Shown here: piece by piece, positions 50,442-64,000 of the stretch
Numbering within the stretch: the stretch's first letter is position 1
Layout: each line of letters starts with the position of its first letter
Assembly: GCF_046630445.1 (NCBI RefSeq)
Contig: NC_092340.1
Span: 360,820,001 to 360,884,000, forward strand
DNA from: Rutidosis leptorrhynchoides
Taxonomy: Eukaryota > Streptophyta > Magnoliopsida > Asterales > Asteraceae
Direction: 5' to 3'
Length of the DNA stretch: 64,000 nucleotides
The notes under the pieces: generated by a model
Database searches by the model: none
Told to the model about the DNA's origin: nothing
What the model saw: only the letters and a program-made list of their open reading frames with translations
Made by a program: the position numbers and the translations under genes

Positions 50442-51985
50442 TAAAACCCTATCGTATACTTATCCGCATCTTGTAACGAGAATTACCATACCAATTACTG
50501 GGAATCAGCCATCAGTACTTTGAAAACTCACAGCATGTTTACATGAACAGTTATATGTATACATATAACATTTATCTCATAGAATTATGAACTTTCATTC
50601 TGAAATTCTAAAAAGAACTCTAGCTTACGAATCAGATCTCTGAGTTCTGAAAAATGAATCGAGCAAACATGAAGGAGATCAAGGATAAATACAAGAACCA
50701 AACCCTAAAGAATCCCGATGATTCTGTTTCTGATGAAATCTTGAGCGAATACCTTACTTCTTAACCGCTCTAAATCATCGTGAATGAATTTCTTCATCAC
50801 AATTTGGTTCTAACATTCCAAGATATTATCGTATCTTTCATTGTAAATATCCTCAATATTTCTGAAGATATCTTCATAAATATTCTCGTTCAATATTAAT
50901 TATCTCTCTGCGCTATCCGTATTATATCCTAAAAGGAAACTGTTTTAGTTTCTATATTCTGCGAACCTTCGAATTTAAAATATGAATGTTTTTTGAAGTA
51001 GTGTTAGAAACTGATGCATGAGTTAGTATAATATAATGACACTTGATCAACGTAATTATATTACAGTAAGTCATGCTGAGTTTCTAATGGGACATGATGA
51101 TTCACAGTAGATCATACCATCATCATGCGCCATGTTACATAACTCTTTCATTCTACATAACTTCTGAACATATCAAGAAAATGTATTCTTGATGGTTCTA
51201 TCTTCCGTGATGTTGATAAATTTAAAAATCAAATCGTGCTATTACGTTATTTCTTGTTAGAACATTAAGTTCATTCGAAGTTCCATACTTATGAATTCTA
51301 GACCATTACTTGCTTTACTAGAGATCGAGAAGATAATAAAAAGGCAAAGAACTCCAAAAATATAAAAAAATAAAAATATAAAGCTCAATAACAACACGGA
51401 GGCTACAAACCGTGGATATACGAATAGCAACATAAAGACACGGTAGAATTAATAATAGTATCATCCCAAGGTAATAGTAGAAGTAAACAGATTCTTCTGG
51501 TGGAAGATTGAAAAGAAGGATGACAGAAATAATAATTAGGAAATAACAAGGATTAGAACTGTATTAGGCATATTCACAATCCTTTGGATGTGCGAACTAA
51601 GAAAGAAAGTAGTGAAATGGTGAAAATAATAGAACGGAAGAAGTTTATTTATAGTGGAAATACCAGACAGAGAAATCGAGACAGATCACCGTATTTAATT
51701 ATAGAGAACTTAATTTCCTTACTCGCCGAAGAATCAAATCTTTTAGATTTCGAAGGTTTTCTTTAAATCCCTTGAATTCCGGAATTCAATTGCAACTACG
51801 TCAAAAGTTATGGAAAAATCTCCACTTCTTCATCTCGATCTTTTATGATAGCTTCACTCATACGCTTCGAGTAATCGAATTGTCTTATCCATACAACTTA
51901 ACGATGATAAAATTCTATTTATCAATTCATATGTGTCCTGAAAACATACTTATTGTCAGCCATGACCTTCCCACTCAAATTTCGG
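50442..51985. other. D interior, no recognisable gene
   Basis: AT-rich. Small ORFs at 51584-51766 (acidic and basic residues, MDVRTKKESSEMVKIIERKK start) and 51772-52008 show no known domain. The stretch near 51020-51080 resembles B's interior at 15560-15640 in reverse. Confidence 0.5.
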
Positions 51986-52012
51986 GACGAAATTTCTTTA
52001 ACGGGTAGGTAC
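51986..52012 (+). promoter_or_regulatory. Element D polypurine-tract region
   Basis: GGGACGAAATTTCTTTAACG followed by GGTAGGTAC directly before the 3' LTR. It is nearly the same as B's PPT region at 11462-11500. Confidence 0.7.
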
Positions 52013-52180
52013 TGTAGTGACCCGGAAATTTCCGATCAAATTTAAACTTAATCCTTATATAATTCCGACATGATAAGCAAAGTCTGTATTGTTGAAATTT
52101 CAAAAACTTTGAACTGTGTTCATATAATTGTTTACCCTTTGACTGTGCCCAACGATTCACGAACAATTGTGTGTAAATAA

Positions 52181-52185
<5 letters not shown>

Positions 52186-52245
<60 letters not shown>
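52186..52245. repeat. (AT)n microsatellite, 60 bp
   Basis: In D's 3' LTR. Confidence 0.95.
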
Positions 52246-52247
<2 letters not shown>

Positions 52248-54757
52248 AAATTATAAATATTAAAGAGTCAGTAAGTTATATAATTGATAGTAATATATTT
52301 GTAATATTATTACCATTGATTTCACTATTATTATCAATATTTATATCATTAATATTATTATATAATGTATATATGAAATTTGATATGTACAAGTATTATT
52401 ATTAATATTAGTATTATTATCATTATTAATTCTATTGTTATTATTATGATCTGTTTCATTAGTATTAGATATTAAAATTGTATAATTAGTGTTATTATGA
52501 TTAATATTATTTATATACTTATTATTAGTAGTAATATTTATTAATAATTAATGTATACATTTATTTATATAAACTATAATTAAATACACATGTAAACATA
52601 TATAGAAAATACAGTATATATATATTCAAAGATATATACATATATATATATCTATATAAAAATAGTATATACATATTAAATACAATCCAATACGTATTCT
52701 GTTAGCCATCACCATCATTGTAAATTATTTTCTTCTTCTTCTGTTCTTAATTGGTACTTCATATCTGCAATTCGTTATCAATCCAATCTTCACTGCAAAA
52801 AGCCAAACGCGTAAACACAAATTCTATTATAAATCAAAATCAAGTTTTGTATTTTTTTCTCTTGTTCTGTCCTTCCTCCTCTTATTCGTGATCATCTTGT
52901 TGACTAATATCTTCACAACAATACAAGACTTGATAGATTTTTATCTCAACAATTATAACCCACCACATCCATCCAACCCATGTTAAATCACTGCAAAATG
53001 TTCGATCACCAATCTCTTTATCTCTCTCTAATCTTTCTTGGTGAACAAACATTAACCACCACCTTCATAATATATATTTTTCGCTTCATCAACACTACAA
53101 CAAACCACCTTGTGTTCGTTTATGTTTAATCGATCACCACCCACCATGAACATAAACATCCATCGCCACCACAAGACCCACCACCATCAACGAGAACCAT
53201 AATCATCATCTTTAATATTTTCTTTCCCTCTTTCATTTCATTTCCAATTCTGTCACAAGAATATGGTTGTGCAGCCTACAATCATCTTTATTTTCTTACT
53301 CTTTTCTTCGATTAACACCTAAGATTTTATTCAGATCAAACGGGTATGAAACAACTTGCAAATCACCAATTTGAACCATCAAGGTCATAACCCGTTATCT
53401 CTCTCTCTCTTTCTTCTCTCTTCTCCTTTGTATTTTCCTGCTGCATACTTCTGTGTTTGCCGTTTCCTTTAATAAACCGCCACATGCCAAACACCCCTTT
53501 ATTTATAATATCAGTCGACATGATGAGAGTAGTAATATCAACGTGGCTATTTAATTATATAATAATCTTCTTTGGCCGATAATGAGATTACTAAAGGGAC
53601 GTCTTTTTTTTACTTTATTATGAGGGTGGGACAAAGTTTACATATTATGGCAGACAAAACAAATGTGGATATCAAATAGGATTAAATTAGTGGATTGATA
53701 AGTATGGTGGGGTTGAGGAAAACGAATCCTATGTGTAGTAGTTGAGGCAAAAACCAAATTACCATATTCAATCTCTAATCTCTATTCTAGCCAATCACGT
53801 TTACACATCTTTACTTGGGCCGAAGTTTATTATTTCCTGTTGGACATACGATTCAGTTTTTCTAATTGGGTCGAGACCCATCTGCTATTTCCTGCTGGAC
53901 TGTTATGATCGATTGTAGCATGGGATTGCAAGACGTCGCCATTTGTGGGAATTATAAATGTTTCGCGTTAGAATAAATAAAGGTGATTACTCTTGTATAT
54001 TTTCTGTTTATGATTGATCGAGGAAGAAACAAAGTCACGAGGGTGATGATATGAGCAAGAGTATGATGTTGAATATGAAAATGATAAGGATTACGGTTAG
54101 GTGATGACTTTGTATGATAATGATAATGTAATCGTGAAGTGATACATGAATTCATGTAGAAGATATATGATAATAGAGATGATGACGATGCAGATGTACG
54201 TGGGTGTGTATAATGAGGACAGTCGAAATATGGGATGATACAAATAGAATACGTATTAAAAACAGAAAAGTATTGACAGGAGGATGGTTGGGTATGTTGA
54301 GTTTAAACGAAGGGTCGTGGGTTCAATCCCCGGTTATGGCAAAATTATTTTTAATTAACAACAAAAATGTTGGGCCATGACTAGTATTTCTCTGTTGGGC
54401 TTCGATTTCATTTGGGACGAATTCTATTTTAATGTATGTTGGGCCGAAGGAAACTAGTTAAATATATATGGTATACGGGTTATATCAGAAAAACTAGGTA
54501 GCAGGAATGGTTAAGGGTGTTAGCGGTATAGCGAGAGTTCACGGGTTCAAGTCCTAGCAAGGACAGATTTGTTATTATTTTGGAGATCACACCCTTAAGG
54601 TAGTTTCTATTATTATTAATGTTATTATCATTATTATTTTTGTTATTATTATTATTATTAAGTATTGTTATTATTATTATTATGGTCATTAAAAATTATT
54701 ATTACTAATACAAGTAGTAAATAAATTTTATTATTAATACGATTATAATTACAATGA

Positions 54758-54759
<2 letters not shown>

Positions 54760-54843
<84 letters not shown>
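54760..54843. repeat. (AT)n microsatellite, 84 bp
   Basis: In D's 3' LTR; about 54 bp shorter than its partner. Confidence 0.95.
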
Positions 54844-54846
<3 letters not shown>

Positions 54847-56259
54847 ACTAAAATTAATATCATTACTAATATGTGTGTTATTATTATTAACATGTATAGG
54901 ATTATTATTATCATTATTAACGATATCATTTTTATTATTATTAGTATTATCATTGTTAATGAAGTTATTATTATTAGTAACTCATTAATATAAAAACTAT
55001 CATTTCTAACAAATAAATATTTTTATACAAAATATATTTAGTACACATACTATAACGATATTAAAATCTCATATAACTACATATTAACATTATATAGATA
55101 AATATATATTTTTATCATGCATAAACCCTAAAATAAATTGTTATATTAGCTATATAAAATATATAAACTAAACATATTAAATGTATCTATATAACATATG
55201 AGATAACAAGTATGTTATTAATAATAATATATATAAACTTGTTCGATTACGATTATATGTTTTAATAGATATACAAATGATATAGGTTAGTGAATCCGAG
55301 GCCAACCTTATACTTGTTCAATGATGTTATATGTATTTTACTACAAAATACAGTATGGTGAGTTTCATTTTCCTTTTTACCCTTTACATTTTTGGGCTGA
55401 GAATACATGCGCAACTTTTATAACTGTTTTACGAAATAGACACAAGTAATCGAACTGCATTCTATGATAGAATTATCTGGGGTTGGGATTGATTATTATG
55501 GCACGTATTATCACTGGTTTATTTCGGTTTGAGCGAATGAGCTCCCTAGTTGAATGAATGGTTTTGTATTTTGGCACCGGTTGTCCTATATTTTATATAC
55601 ATGTGTTCAGCCGTGGGGGAGTAAAGACCGGCACAGAGGTTCTATATTTTGAAGGCACATGTATTCAGCCGTGGAGTGAAAGACCGGCACAGACGGTTAC
55701 TATTATATTTTGGAATCCTCACTAGGTGTTCTTCATATGAATGATATTTTTGTACAGTTGGAATGGGACTTATGTACGACGTTTTATAATACTTAAAATC
55801 TTGTGGTCTATTAAAATGATGAAAATGAAATGATTACTATAAACTAATGAACTCACCAACCTTTTGGTTGACACTTGAAAGCATGTTTATTCTCAGGTTT
55901 GAAAGAAATCTTCCGCTGTGCATTAGCTCATTTTAAGGATATTATTTGGAGTCAATCATGACATATTTCAAAAGACGTTGCATTCAAGTCGTTGAAGTTC
56001 ATTAGAGATTATTATTAAGTAAATAATGGATTAGGTCATTTATAGTTTGGATATTATGAAATGGTATGCATACCTGTCAACTTTCGTTGTAAGGAAAGTT
56101 TGTCATTTAAAAACGAATGCAATGTTTGTAAAATGTATCATATAGAGGTCAAGTACCTCGCGATGTAATCTTATGTTATTGTATTCGTCCCTATGGATTG
56201 GGTCGGGTCGTCTCAAATAATTTAACACAAAAATGAATGAAGAAAAGGCAAAGAGGTGA

Positions 56260-57342
56260 TGGAAAACCGTGTGTACTTTTAAATTTTATAAACGCAGCGA
56301 AACATGAAAATAAACATATTTTATTTAATAATAAACGTCTTTTATTATTTACAATAAACTTTCAAGTAAAACATTCACACGATTAACGATCCCAACAAGA
56401 TCCAATTACACTACTAATAATTGTCAAATAATATATTCACAAAGAGGAGTTTAGATATACCTTTAGCGAGCGATGCAAAAGCGGTAAAATCAACTGTCCA
56501 TGTCTAGGTTGAAACATATATTCAAAGTGTATGAATATCTCTATGGTTGATCCACACAGCACGTCGAGCAACACCAATCGGATGCTAGTCCGTTTATAAC
56601 CCGAAAACAATATCATATATTGTTTAATAATGAAAAGCAAGATAAAATCATAACTTTCCTTAGACTCCTTTGTTGATGTCTCAGTAGTCAACAACCATCG
56701 AAGAACAATAAAATAACTCCTTTATTTTATTCTTACGACAAACCCTTTTGATCTTAACGTATTTATATTTTGAGAAAACAAAATTATGAAACCTTTTGTG
56801 ACTCTCACCAGCCACCAATAACCAAGGAGGATTTGGTTTTAATTTTCCTTTCTTATTTTGTTCGCACATTGACAGGAGAAAAGGGAGACTACTCTCTTTG
56901 TTTTTGTTATTCAACTCTATATATAAAACTTGATATCCATTATTTTATTTATCATGATTGTACCATATAATATAAAGTGTGTCTTAGGTGAGAAAAATAA
57001 AACTCCATTTGTTTTCTTTCTTTAGTTGTTGTACCGAATCCACCAAGTAAAACAACTAGACCTCTATTACTTGTATTTTATATTTCATTTGTTTTCTATT
57101 AACATAAAACCAAAAACTTTTCAACCACTAAAGATGAAAAATTTAATAATTCAATTCTCATTAAATATTTTATATTTAATTAAATCTTATTTAATTAAAT
57201 CATGCTTTTCAAATTGTAGGTTATAAATTATATATCAACAATATATAATAATTGGTGTCTAAATGTTAAAGTGTGTGACCCCATAGGCCTGTACATAATC
57301 GGTAGTATAGATTTGTGGTATGACGTGCACACTGAAACAACA
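56260..57342 (-). repeat. 3' LTR of element G (~1083 bp)
   Basis: Starts TGGAAAACCGTG and ends GAAACAACA before the polypurine tract. The first ~700 bp match 63298-64000. The ORFs at 56437-56694 and 56681-56914 recur in the other LTR only because the DNA is repeated; they have no known domain. Confidence 0.8.
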
Positions 57343-57356
57343 AACTCCCACTTGTG
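57343..57356 (-). promoter_or_regulatory. Element G polypurine tract
   Basis: CACAAGTGGGAG on the minus strand, the usual copia plus-strand primer, two bases from the LTR. Confidence 0.7.
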
Positions 57357-58219
57357 CATGACATAACATCTAGAAAACTATACCAACATATATTGGCGTC
57401 TAGCAACACGTCAATGCCCCCGGAAATATACAAGTGTTTGTTTCAGCTAAACGAACTATCATTATTATTAAAAATGAATTTAATGATTGAGTGTCTATTG
57501 TCCCTTTATTGCCGATACCGAGTTGACATGAGACATGGATCCAGTCATTCTCATTTGTCAACCATTTATGATTCTCGATTTAGAAAATTTGAATGTGATC
57601 ACCAAGTTAAAATTGATCTACAATCAATATAGCTTGGATGCGGCCGTGTAAATATCCATTCACTTTCATCGAGGGGCCTAGTGGTATCATACTCTCACAT
57701 AGAGGAATAAATCCCATTTTGATTATATGCGTTCGTCATGTACTTCACATCATACCCAATGATGGCATTTATAACTACCATGTTCAGGATAGCGTTTAAC
57801 CATATCAAAGTATAATGTGTCACACAATCGAAAACTAACATATACACCTCAGGTCTAAGGACACAAAGACATAACCATTATGAGATTCACTATTGACGAC
57901 GATCCATGTAGTGACATCTCATGATTGGGTCAGTCCAATATTCATCGTTAATGAATACATATGAATTTTGGCTTCAACAAGTTAACTATTCATCATCAAT
58001 GAATATAACCAACATTCATAATAATCTTAATTCATGTTATTCCCATAACATGACCGATTATGGAGATTTAGAATAATCAACAACTATTCATGGATTAAAC
58101 ATGCTAATATAGAACACAGTAATATAAATGAAAACGACCATACCGAGTATCTCAATTCATTAAGATAAAACTGCTTAATGTTCCAAAAATATCCAAATAC
58201 TAAATTACAAATGAAAAAG
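57357..58219. other. Element G region between RNase H and 3' LTR
   Basis: About 860 bp with no recognisable coding sequence. The 92-codon plus ORF at 57354-57632 is antisense to the element and has no known motif. Confidence 0.5.
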
Positions 58220-59780
58220 ATTAGTAGCTTAACGAAGTCCAATATTACTAGCATGATCATCATGCTTGTTGTGCATCAAGGGCTTCGTGAACGGGTCAGC
58301 CACGATATTATATGTATGAACCTTAAGAATGCTAATTTCATTCCCCACAATGACTTCACGAATGTAGTCAAACTTTAGAAGAATGTGTCGCATACTTTTA
58401 TACATGTGATTCTTTCAGAAGTGTTATAACAACCGAACTATCACAATTATCTTTATAGAAGATTTATTGTTGAGTACTACTATGAGTTCAACAACAAACT
58501 TCCTTATCCAAACAACTTTTTGAGCAACATCTCAGGTAACAATGTATTCTGCTTTTGTTGTAGAATGCTCTACTTTGAGCTCTTCCAATTAACTGTCTCA
58601 TCCATCATGACAAAGACATAACCTGACTGGGATCGAGAATCATCTCGATCAGTTTGGAAACTAGCATCAGTATAAAACTTAATACTTGACTCATTTTTCA
58701 AACTACCGTAAACCAAGAACATATCTTTAGTACTCTACAAATACTTAAGAATATTCTTAACAACAATCAAATGTTCTTAACCTAGATTTTGTTGATAACG
58801 ACTCGTCAAACTCAAAAATAACGAGACATCATTTTAGTACATAACATGGCATACATAATGGATCCTATAGCCGAAGCATATGGGATACATTTCATTCGTA
58901 TTATCTCATCATGTGTGATAAGACTTTGAGACTTGCTCAAGGATATGTCCTTTTGAACATGCAATGCTCCAAGGTTGGAGTAATGCATGCTAAATCTCTG
59001 CAAGATAAGATATGTACATTAATTCAAAACAATAAGTTATTTGAATTTATTTCTATAGATCATGATTCCAAGTATATAAGTAGCTTCTCTAAGATCCTTT
59101 ATGGAAAAAAAATTTCAAGCCAAGACTTGACATCTTGCAAGTTGAAAGGTTATTTCCAATAAGAAGTATGTCATCAACATACTAGATCAAGAAGACTACT
59201 TTGCTCCCACTAGATTTAATGTAAACACAGAGCTCATCTTGTTTTTGAGAAAAACCAAACTCTTTGATATCCTCATCAAACCAAAGATTCTATCTTTTGA
59301 ATGCTTGCTTTAATCCATAAATGGATTTTAGAAGCTTGCATGCTTTAATAGGATGCTTAGGATATATAGATCCTTTCGGCTGAACCATATATACGTCCTT
59401 GCTTAGGTCGCCATTTAGAAAATCGATTATGATATCCATTTACCATACTTCAGAATCATGAAAAGTAGCTATGGCAATAAGTATCCTAATTTATAAACCT
59501 CACGATCGGTGGAAAAGTTTCATCATAACCTTTTGCCACGAATCGAGATTTAAAAGTGTTTATATTACCGTCCATGCCAGTCTTCTCTTTGAAGACTCAT
59601 TTACACCACATTGTCTTACAATTGGGTGGAAGATCAGTCACGTCACATACTTGCTTATCTTTCATGGATTGCATATTTGCATTCATAGTATGTCGCCATT
59701 TTTAAGATTCGTGATCTTATATGGCCTCACGGTAGCTAGAGGGTTCATAATCCTCTAGGTGAGTTTCATCTGAATTAATC
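58220..59780 (-). pseudogene. Element G reverse transcriptase and RNase H, broken
   Basis: The RT catalytic YVDD is present near 59170, with a stop just before it. Then HYSNLGALHVQKDISLSKSQ and IPYASAIGSIMYAMLC (58812-59003) mark the RT-RNase H connection. RNase H ends with a VADPFTKPL motif near 58277-58306. Stops and frameshifts are everywhere. Confidence 0.8.
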
Positions 59781-60089
59781 AGATAATTAAACCTCTTATT
59801 CCGATGAGGAGTTCTACCAGGCCTATGAAGTTCAGGTGCAACATGTTCTGACTCACCAACAATGCGCTCAGATTTAACGTGTGGATTACTAGTGCTTATA
59901 GAAGGTATGTTACTTTATAGTTCTTGAATTTCTTCAAGATCTACTTTACTCCCACTAAATTCTTATAAGAGAAGATCTCCTTTTTAAGAATTCAGTAGTC
60001 CGAGCAGTAAACACAGTGTGCTTCAGATTGGTAGTGAAAGTAGTAACCCATTGTTTCCTTTGGGTATCACAAAAGTGACATTGATACTT

Positions 60090-60690
60090 TTAGGTTTTGT
60101 TTAAAGTGTCATGTTTCACATACACTTCGAAATCCCAGAATTTCAAATAAGACAACTTGGGAATCTTCCCATACCATACTTCATATGGTGTCTTTTCTAC
60201 CTTCTTGGTTGAAATCATATTGAGTATGCCTGCAGCAGACTCTAATAAATAACCCCAAAAAGACGATGGTAGAATAGTCAGACTCATCATAGATCAAACC
60301 ATATCAAATAAAGTTTGATTCCTCCATTCAGACTCACCATTGAGTAGTGGTTTGTGAGGTGGAGTGAATTGTTAGATAATCCCACAATTCTACAAGTGGT
60401 TCAAAAACTCTTGACTCATATACTTACTTCCTCCATCAGAGTGAAGTGATTTAATGGTCTCTCTAAGCTGATTCTTTACTTCATTTTGAAAGACTTCAAA
60501 CCTTTTAAAAACTCCATGTTTATGTTTCAGCAAGTAAACATAACCATATCTACTATAACCATCGGTTATTGTAACGAAGTAAGACTTACCATTTTTAGAC
60601 ATTGTTCTAAAGGGCTACATACATCAATATGTATTAGTCCTAAAAGATATGTAGCTCTTTCACCTAGGTCGGAGAAATGAGCTTTTGTCA
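60090..60690 (-). pseudogene. Element G integrase, broken
   Basis: GKSYFVTITDGYSRYGYVYL (first catalytic Asp region), IKSLHSDGGSKYMSQEFLNH (second Asp region), then after stops SSFWGYLLESAAGILNMIST, KKVEKTPYEVWYGKIPKLSY and VKHDTLNK. Two open pieces, 60390-60602 and 60090-60290. Confidence 0.88.
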
Positions 60691-61000
60691 TCCTTTCACA
60701 TAAACATTACTCACATACATCAAATGACTCAAAGCCATTTAATTCTAAAAGTCCATAAGAATGGAGTTTTGAATTGCGTTGTTTATATGACCAAGATGAC
60801 AATGTCATAGATAGGTATTATTCAAGCGTTGCTTGAATTGCTTGGCGGTACAGGTATACATAGAATTCTCATTTGAAATCACACCACGCATATCAATTTC
60901 AAAAATACCATCACTTGAATAGGCATTAAGATAAAAAAAATATTATCCTTAGAAATTGAAATATCAAAGTGCGTAAATGCAAGTTCAAAACCAGCATCTT

Positions 61001-61705
61001 TCAAATCATATTGTTCCTAATACTAGGAGCATAATAACGTTGTTCCAACAAAATAATAAGACCATTTGAAAGAGTAAGCTCATAGTGACCAATGGCTTCA
61101 ATCGAAACTTGATTCCCATTGCCCACTCCCAAATCTAGTGTGCCTTTCTTCAGTCTATTATTTCTTCTCATTCCCTTTATATTGTTACAGGTGTGAAGGC
61201 CACAACCGGTTAACAATGATCTAGGAATCACTAGAAGAAGTATATAACTGTATATGAAATATACTTGAGATTTCTAGTCTTATCAGCATTGCCTTTTCTC
61301 AGCTCGGATTGGTAGATAGGACAGCTTCCTCCTCCAATTGCTAACCTTTCCACAATGGAAACATTCGGTGTCTTTTGTTGGGATTTACTTCTTGGAAGGT
61401 GGAATATTTTCTTAGCAAATGATTTACCATATCCCTTCCACAAAGTATTCGACTTATTCTTTTTCACCCTTCCATCCTATTTCTTCCTGACCATCGAACA
61501 ACATCCGATAAGCATTTTGCTGAGCAGCAGCAACTGCCACAACATGAAGAATGGATAAAGGGTTCTAAATTTTGTTCAACTTCCATTTATGCTTGAGAAC
61601 AATTCTCAGGTCGCAGTGCCAGTCTAGGAAGTTTGAAACATTGAGTTTATCCTTCTCCAACAAAGAAGGAAGTGTGTTTTGGTTAACTTTTTGATTATTT
61701 GACAT
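61001..61705 (-). pseudogene. Element G gag and protease, broken and shortened
   Basis: Gag starts at 61705 (MSNNQKVNQNTLPSLLEKDK, LNVSNFLDWHCDLRIVLKHK). Most of gag is deleted before a zinc-knuckle remnant (ECFHCGKVSNWRR) near 61345. The protease region lacks the normal DTG (SLLTGCGLHTCN) but keeps GTLDLGVGNGNQVSIEAIGH and YAPSI (61001-61231). Confidence 0.85.
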
Positions 61706-63281
61706 CTACAACAGATATAAGATTCAATTTAGTATTTTCGATATTGAGCTTTAATAAATTATCTACCCAAGCTTTTATAATATTTTTAAAAAATAATTAA
61801 TTTACGAAAGCCTAAGATCCACATAGAGGTACCATAGCCACATCTGTTGATCAGCTAGCAGTTATGGACTCTATTGGTAGGTAGCGGGTACCAATTGCAT
61901 TACAAGTATAACTCTTAGATCTTTATGGGACCTAGAGATATATGTAGTCCAACAAACCACTATTATCGAATGGCATGTTTGTCCCATCCTTGCCTCGAAC
62001 TCAGGTCTCACCGTGAATACGATTAAGTCGTCCAATTTGGAAACAGTGGAAATTCACGCTAGTCTCACTAGATCGAAAAATCCACCTCGTGGCTATAATT
62101 CAGCCTAGTCTCACTAGATCAGAAAAATAACGAGGAGTGTTTGCAAGCACATTGGATGACATGACTTAAATTTGACGGGTATTTTAGAAAATGTTCGTGT
62201 CAACGAATAATGCATGCACACAAGATTAGCTACACTATTAGTTAAAAAACATTTTAACCAATTATATATATGTCAATCGTGTTTATGCGTCTAGTTTGTT
62301 ATTTCATTTCATATATAAAAATAACAAATACACATTGTGTGTTGTTTTAAAATAGTTTTAAAAGATGTCGCCCATATATATTATTTGAGTTTCAAAAAAC
62401 ATTTAACTTTAAACTCGTTAGAGTTTAACTTTTTAAAATCATCAATTTTAATCCTGAAACTCGTTACCGATTTTATATGATGTTTTCATCAAAAACATTT
62501 AGCATATATTATAATCAACAATTAAATATAAATGCATAAAATAAAACACAACCATGCATCACACACACATAGCCTAGTCCAAAAATCCTATGCTTGATCC
62601 CATGAGCCGACATGGGATCAAGAGGTCAAACTAAGGATAATACCGTTGCTCCCACTTGATTCAAAAATCAAGTGGAAACTTGAGGAACGCCATCGTTGTT
62701 AACTTGATCGATTCGGCATCTTCTAAGCCAAAAAGCATGTTGTATTTTATCTTCAATCTTCATCTTGTTACATTTATTTAAATTTGAAAATACAACTAAA
62801 CTATTACTTTTACAAATTGAAATAAACTTAAATACAATACTATGAAAATAAAAAATAAATATAATACAACTTTGGCTTCAAAATGACCTTTCTAATAATA
62901 CAAATAATTAACATGACATAATATTGCCGTAATCAACAATCACAACAATCTCACATAGGTCAGGGCATTATGGGCTATGTATGCAATCACAATTTTAATA
63001 ACTACATTATTAAAAATCTACATATGGCTTGTCCATTGTTACAATGCATGTGTACAACCATGGAATACAGCAATCAACAATTATAATAAATATTCAAGCC
63101 ATAATAATTAAATTTACAATTTAAATTAGTGATATTCTTTCAATCATATTTGTGCGTCATTAGGTTAAGTCTAAATCAACCGCGTTGACTTTAAAAACCA
63201 AAAAAGTTTCGAATTTCACCAATACACCACAAAGCTAAATCTAAAGAATAGTCACACGACAATTAAAACGGTGTAAAAGAG
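61706..63281. other. Element G leader, no gene seen
   Basis: About 1.6 kb of non-coding leader. The 16-bp motif CTAGTCTCACTAGATC occurs twice, at about 62057-62072 and 62107-62122. Confidence 0.55.
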
Positions 63282-63293
63282 GCTCTGATACCA
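63282..63293 (-). promoter_or_regulatory. Element G primer-binding site (initiator tRNA-Met type)
   Basis: Minus strand TGGTATCAGAGC, four bases from the LTR edge. Confidence 0.9.
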
Positions 63294-63297
63294 CTAA

Positions 63298-64000
63298 TGG
63301 AAAATCGTGTGTACTTTTAAATTTTATAAACGCAGCGGAACATGAAAATAAACATATTTTATTTAATAATAAACGTCTTTTATTATTTACAATAAACTTT
63401 CAAGTAAAACATTCACACGATTAACGATCCCAACAAGATCCAATTACACCACTAATAATTGTCAAATAATATATTCACAAAGAGGAGTTTAGATATACCT
63501 TTAGCGAGCGATGCTAAAGCGGTAGAATCAACTGTCCATGTCTAGGTTGAAACATATATTCAAAGTGTATGAATATCTCTATGGTTGATCCACACATCAC
63601 GTCGAGCAACACCAATCGGATGCTAGTCCGTTTATAACCCGAAAACAATATCATATATTGTTTAATAATGAAAAGCAAGATGAAATCATAACTTTCCTTA
63701 GACTCCTTTGTTGATGTCTCGGTAGTCAACAACCATCGAAGAACAATAAAATAACTCCTTTATTTTATTCTTACGACAAACCCTTTTGATCTTAACGTAT
63801 TTATATTTTGAGAAAACAAAATTATGAAACCTTTTGTGACTCTCACCAGCCACCAATAACCAAGGAGGATTTGGTTTTAATTTTCCTTTCTTATTTTGTT
63901 CGCACATTGACAGGAGAAAAGGGAGACTACTCTCTTTATTTTTGTTATTCAACTCTATATATAAACCTTGATATCCATTATTTTATTTATCATGATTGTA
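63298..64000 (-). repeat. 5' LTR of element G, truncated by the window
   Basis: Matches 56260-56971 nearly throughout. Confidence 0.9.

Larger units (their letters stand above)
52013..56215 (+). repeat. 3' LTR of element D (4203 bp)
   Basis: Partner of 43799-48058, with (AT)n runs at 52186-52245 and 54760-54843. Followed by the AATAA duplication. Confidence 0.93.
56260..64000 (-). mobile_element. Element G: Ty1/copia, decayed, 5' LTR cut by window end
   Basis: Read on the minus strand: 5' LTR (from beyond 64000 to 63298), PBS (63282-63293), gag start (61705), protease, integrase, RT, RNase H (to about 58220), PPT and 3' LTR (57342-56260). About ten substitutions by eye separate the 700 bp of shared LTR. 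It landed only 40 bp beyond D's right target duplication. G's own target duplication (candidate GGTGA, 56255-56259) cannot be checked. Confidence 0.88.

Noticed and set aside
56437-56914. ORFs in G's LTR (also 63514-63952)
   Set aside because: Present twice only because the LTR is duplicated; no domain, and substitutions do not favour the frame.

Overview
The window is nuclear DNA of a flowering plant. It is AT-rich and dominated by LTR retrotransposons. A eudicot, probably Asteraceae, is my best guess. The guess rests on the general look of the chromovirus and copia families and on the TTTAGGG-type motifs; it comes from memory, not from a search. I can support only one host gene that looks intact, a two-exon WRKY75-like transcription factor at 34794-36312 (minus). 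Nearly everything else is mobile DNA or its remains.

Layout. (1) 1-421 is the edge of an LTR of element C, inserted into the LTR of element A. (2) 422-21888 is element A, a minus-strand Ty3/gypsy chromovirus (Tekay-like) with a decayed gag-pol at 2705-7367, split by a 404-bp hAT-like MITE. A second element, B (8185-19627), sits inside A's 5' LTR with a perfect ATTTA target duplication. B has about 3.25-kb LTRs that are almost identical, yet its pol is dead and gag and protease are missing. (3) 21897-23258 holds (AT)n arrays around a palindromic MITE carrying telomere-like repeats. (4) 23650-24892 is a copia fragment. (5) 25122-31285 is a complete-ended copia element E with 290-bp LTRs, a wrecked interior and an antisense 5S rRNA-like segment. 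(6) 31286-43793 is the most host-like stretch. It holds the WRKY gene, a SANT/NAM-associated-type pseudogene, SINE-like heads, a 1.58-kb solo LTR (F), a second hAT-like MITE and an 800-bp palindromic MULE-like MITE. (7) 43799-56215 is element D, a LARD-like element with 4.2-kb LTRs and a pol-less 3.95-kb interior. (8) 56260 to the end is a minus-strand copia element G whose 5' LTR runs off the window.

How the parts connect. C, F and D have LTRs of one related group. B and D share the primer-binding site, part of the leader and the polypurine tract, and B's gag-less 14.1-16.4 kb segment resembles D's interior. The simplest reading is a set of non-autonomous, chromovirus-derived elements mobilised in trans by intact relatives elsewhere in the genome. 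B's LTR carries eight TTGACT W-boxes in 75 bp, the binding site of WRKY factors such as the one encoded in this window.

Limits. All alignments and difference counts were made by eye. Ends of decayed elements are approximate unless a target-site duplication is stated.
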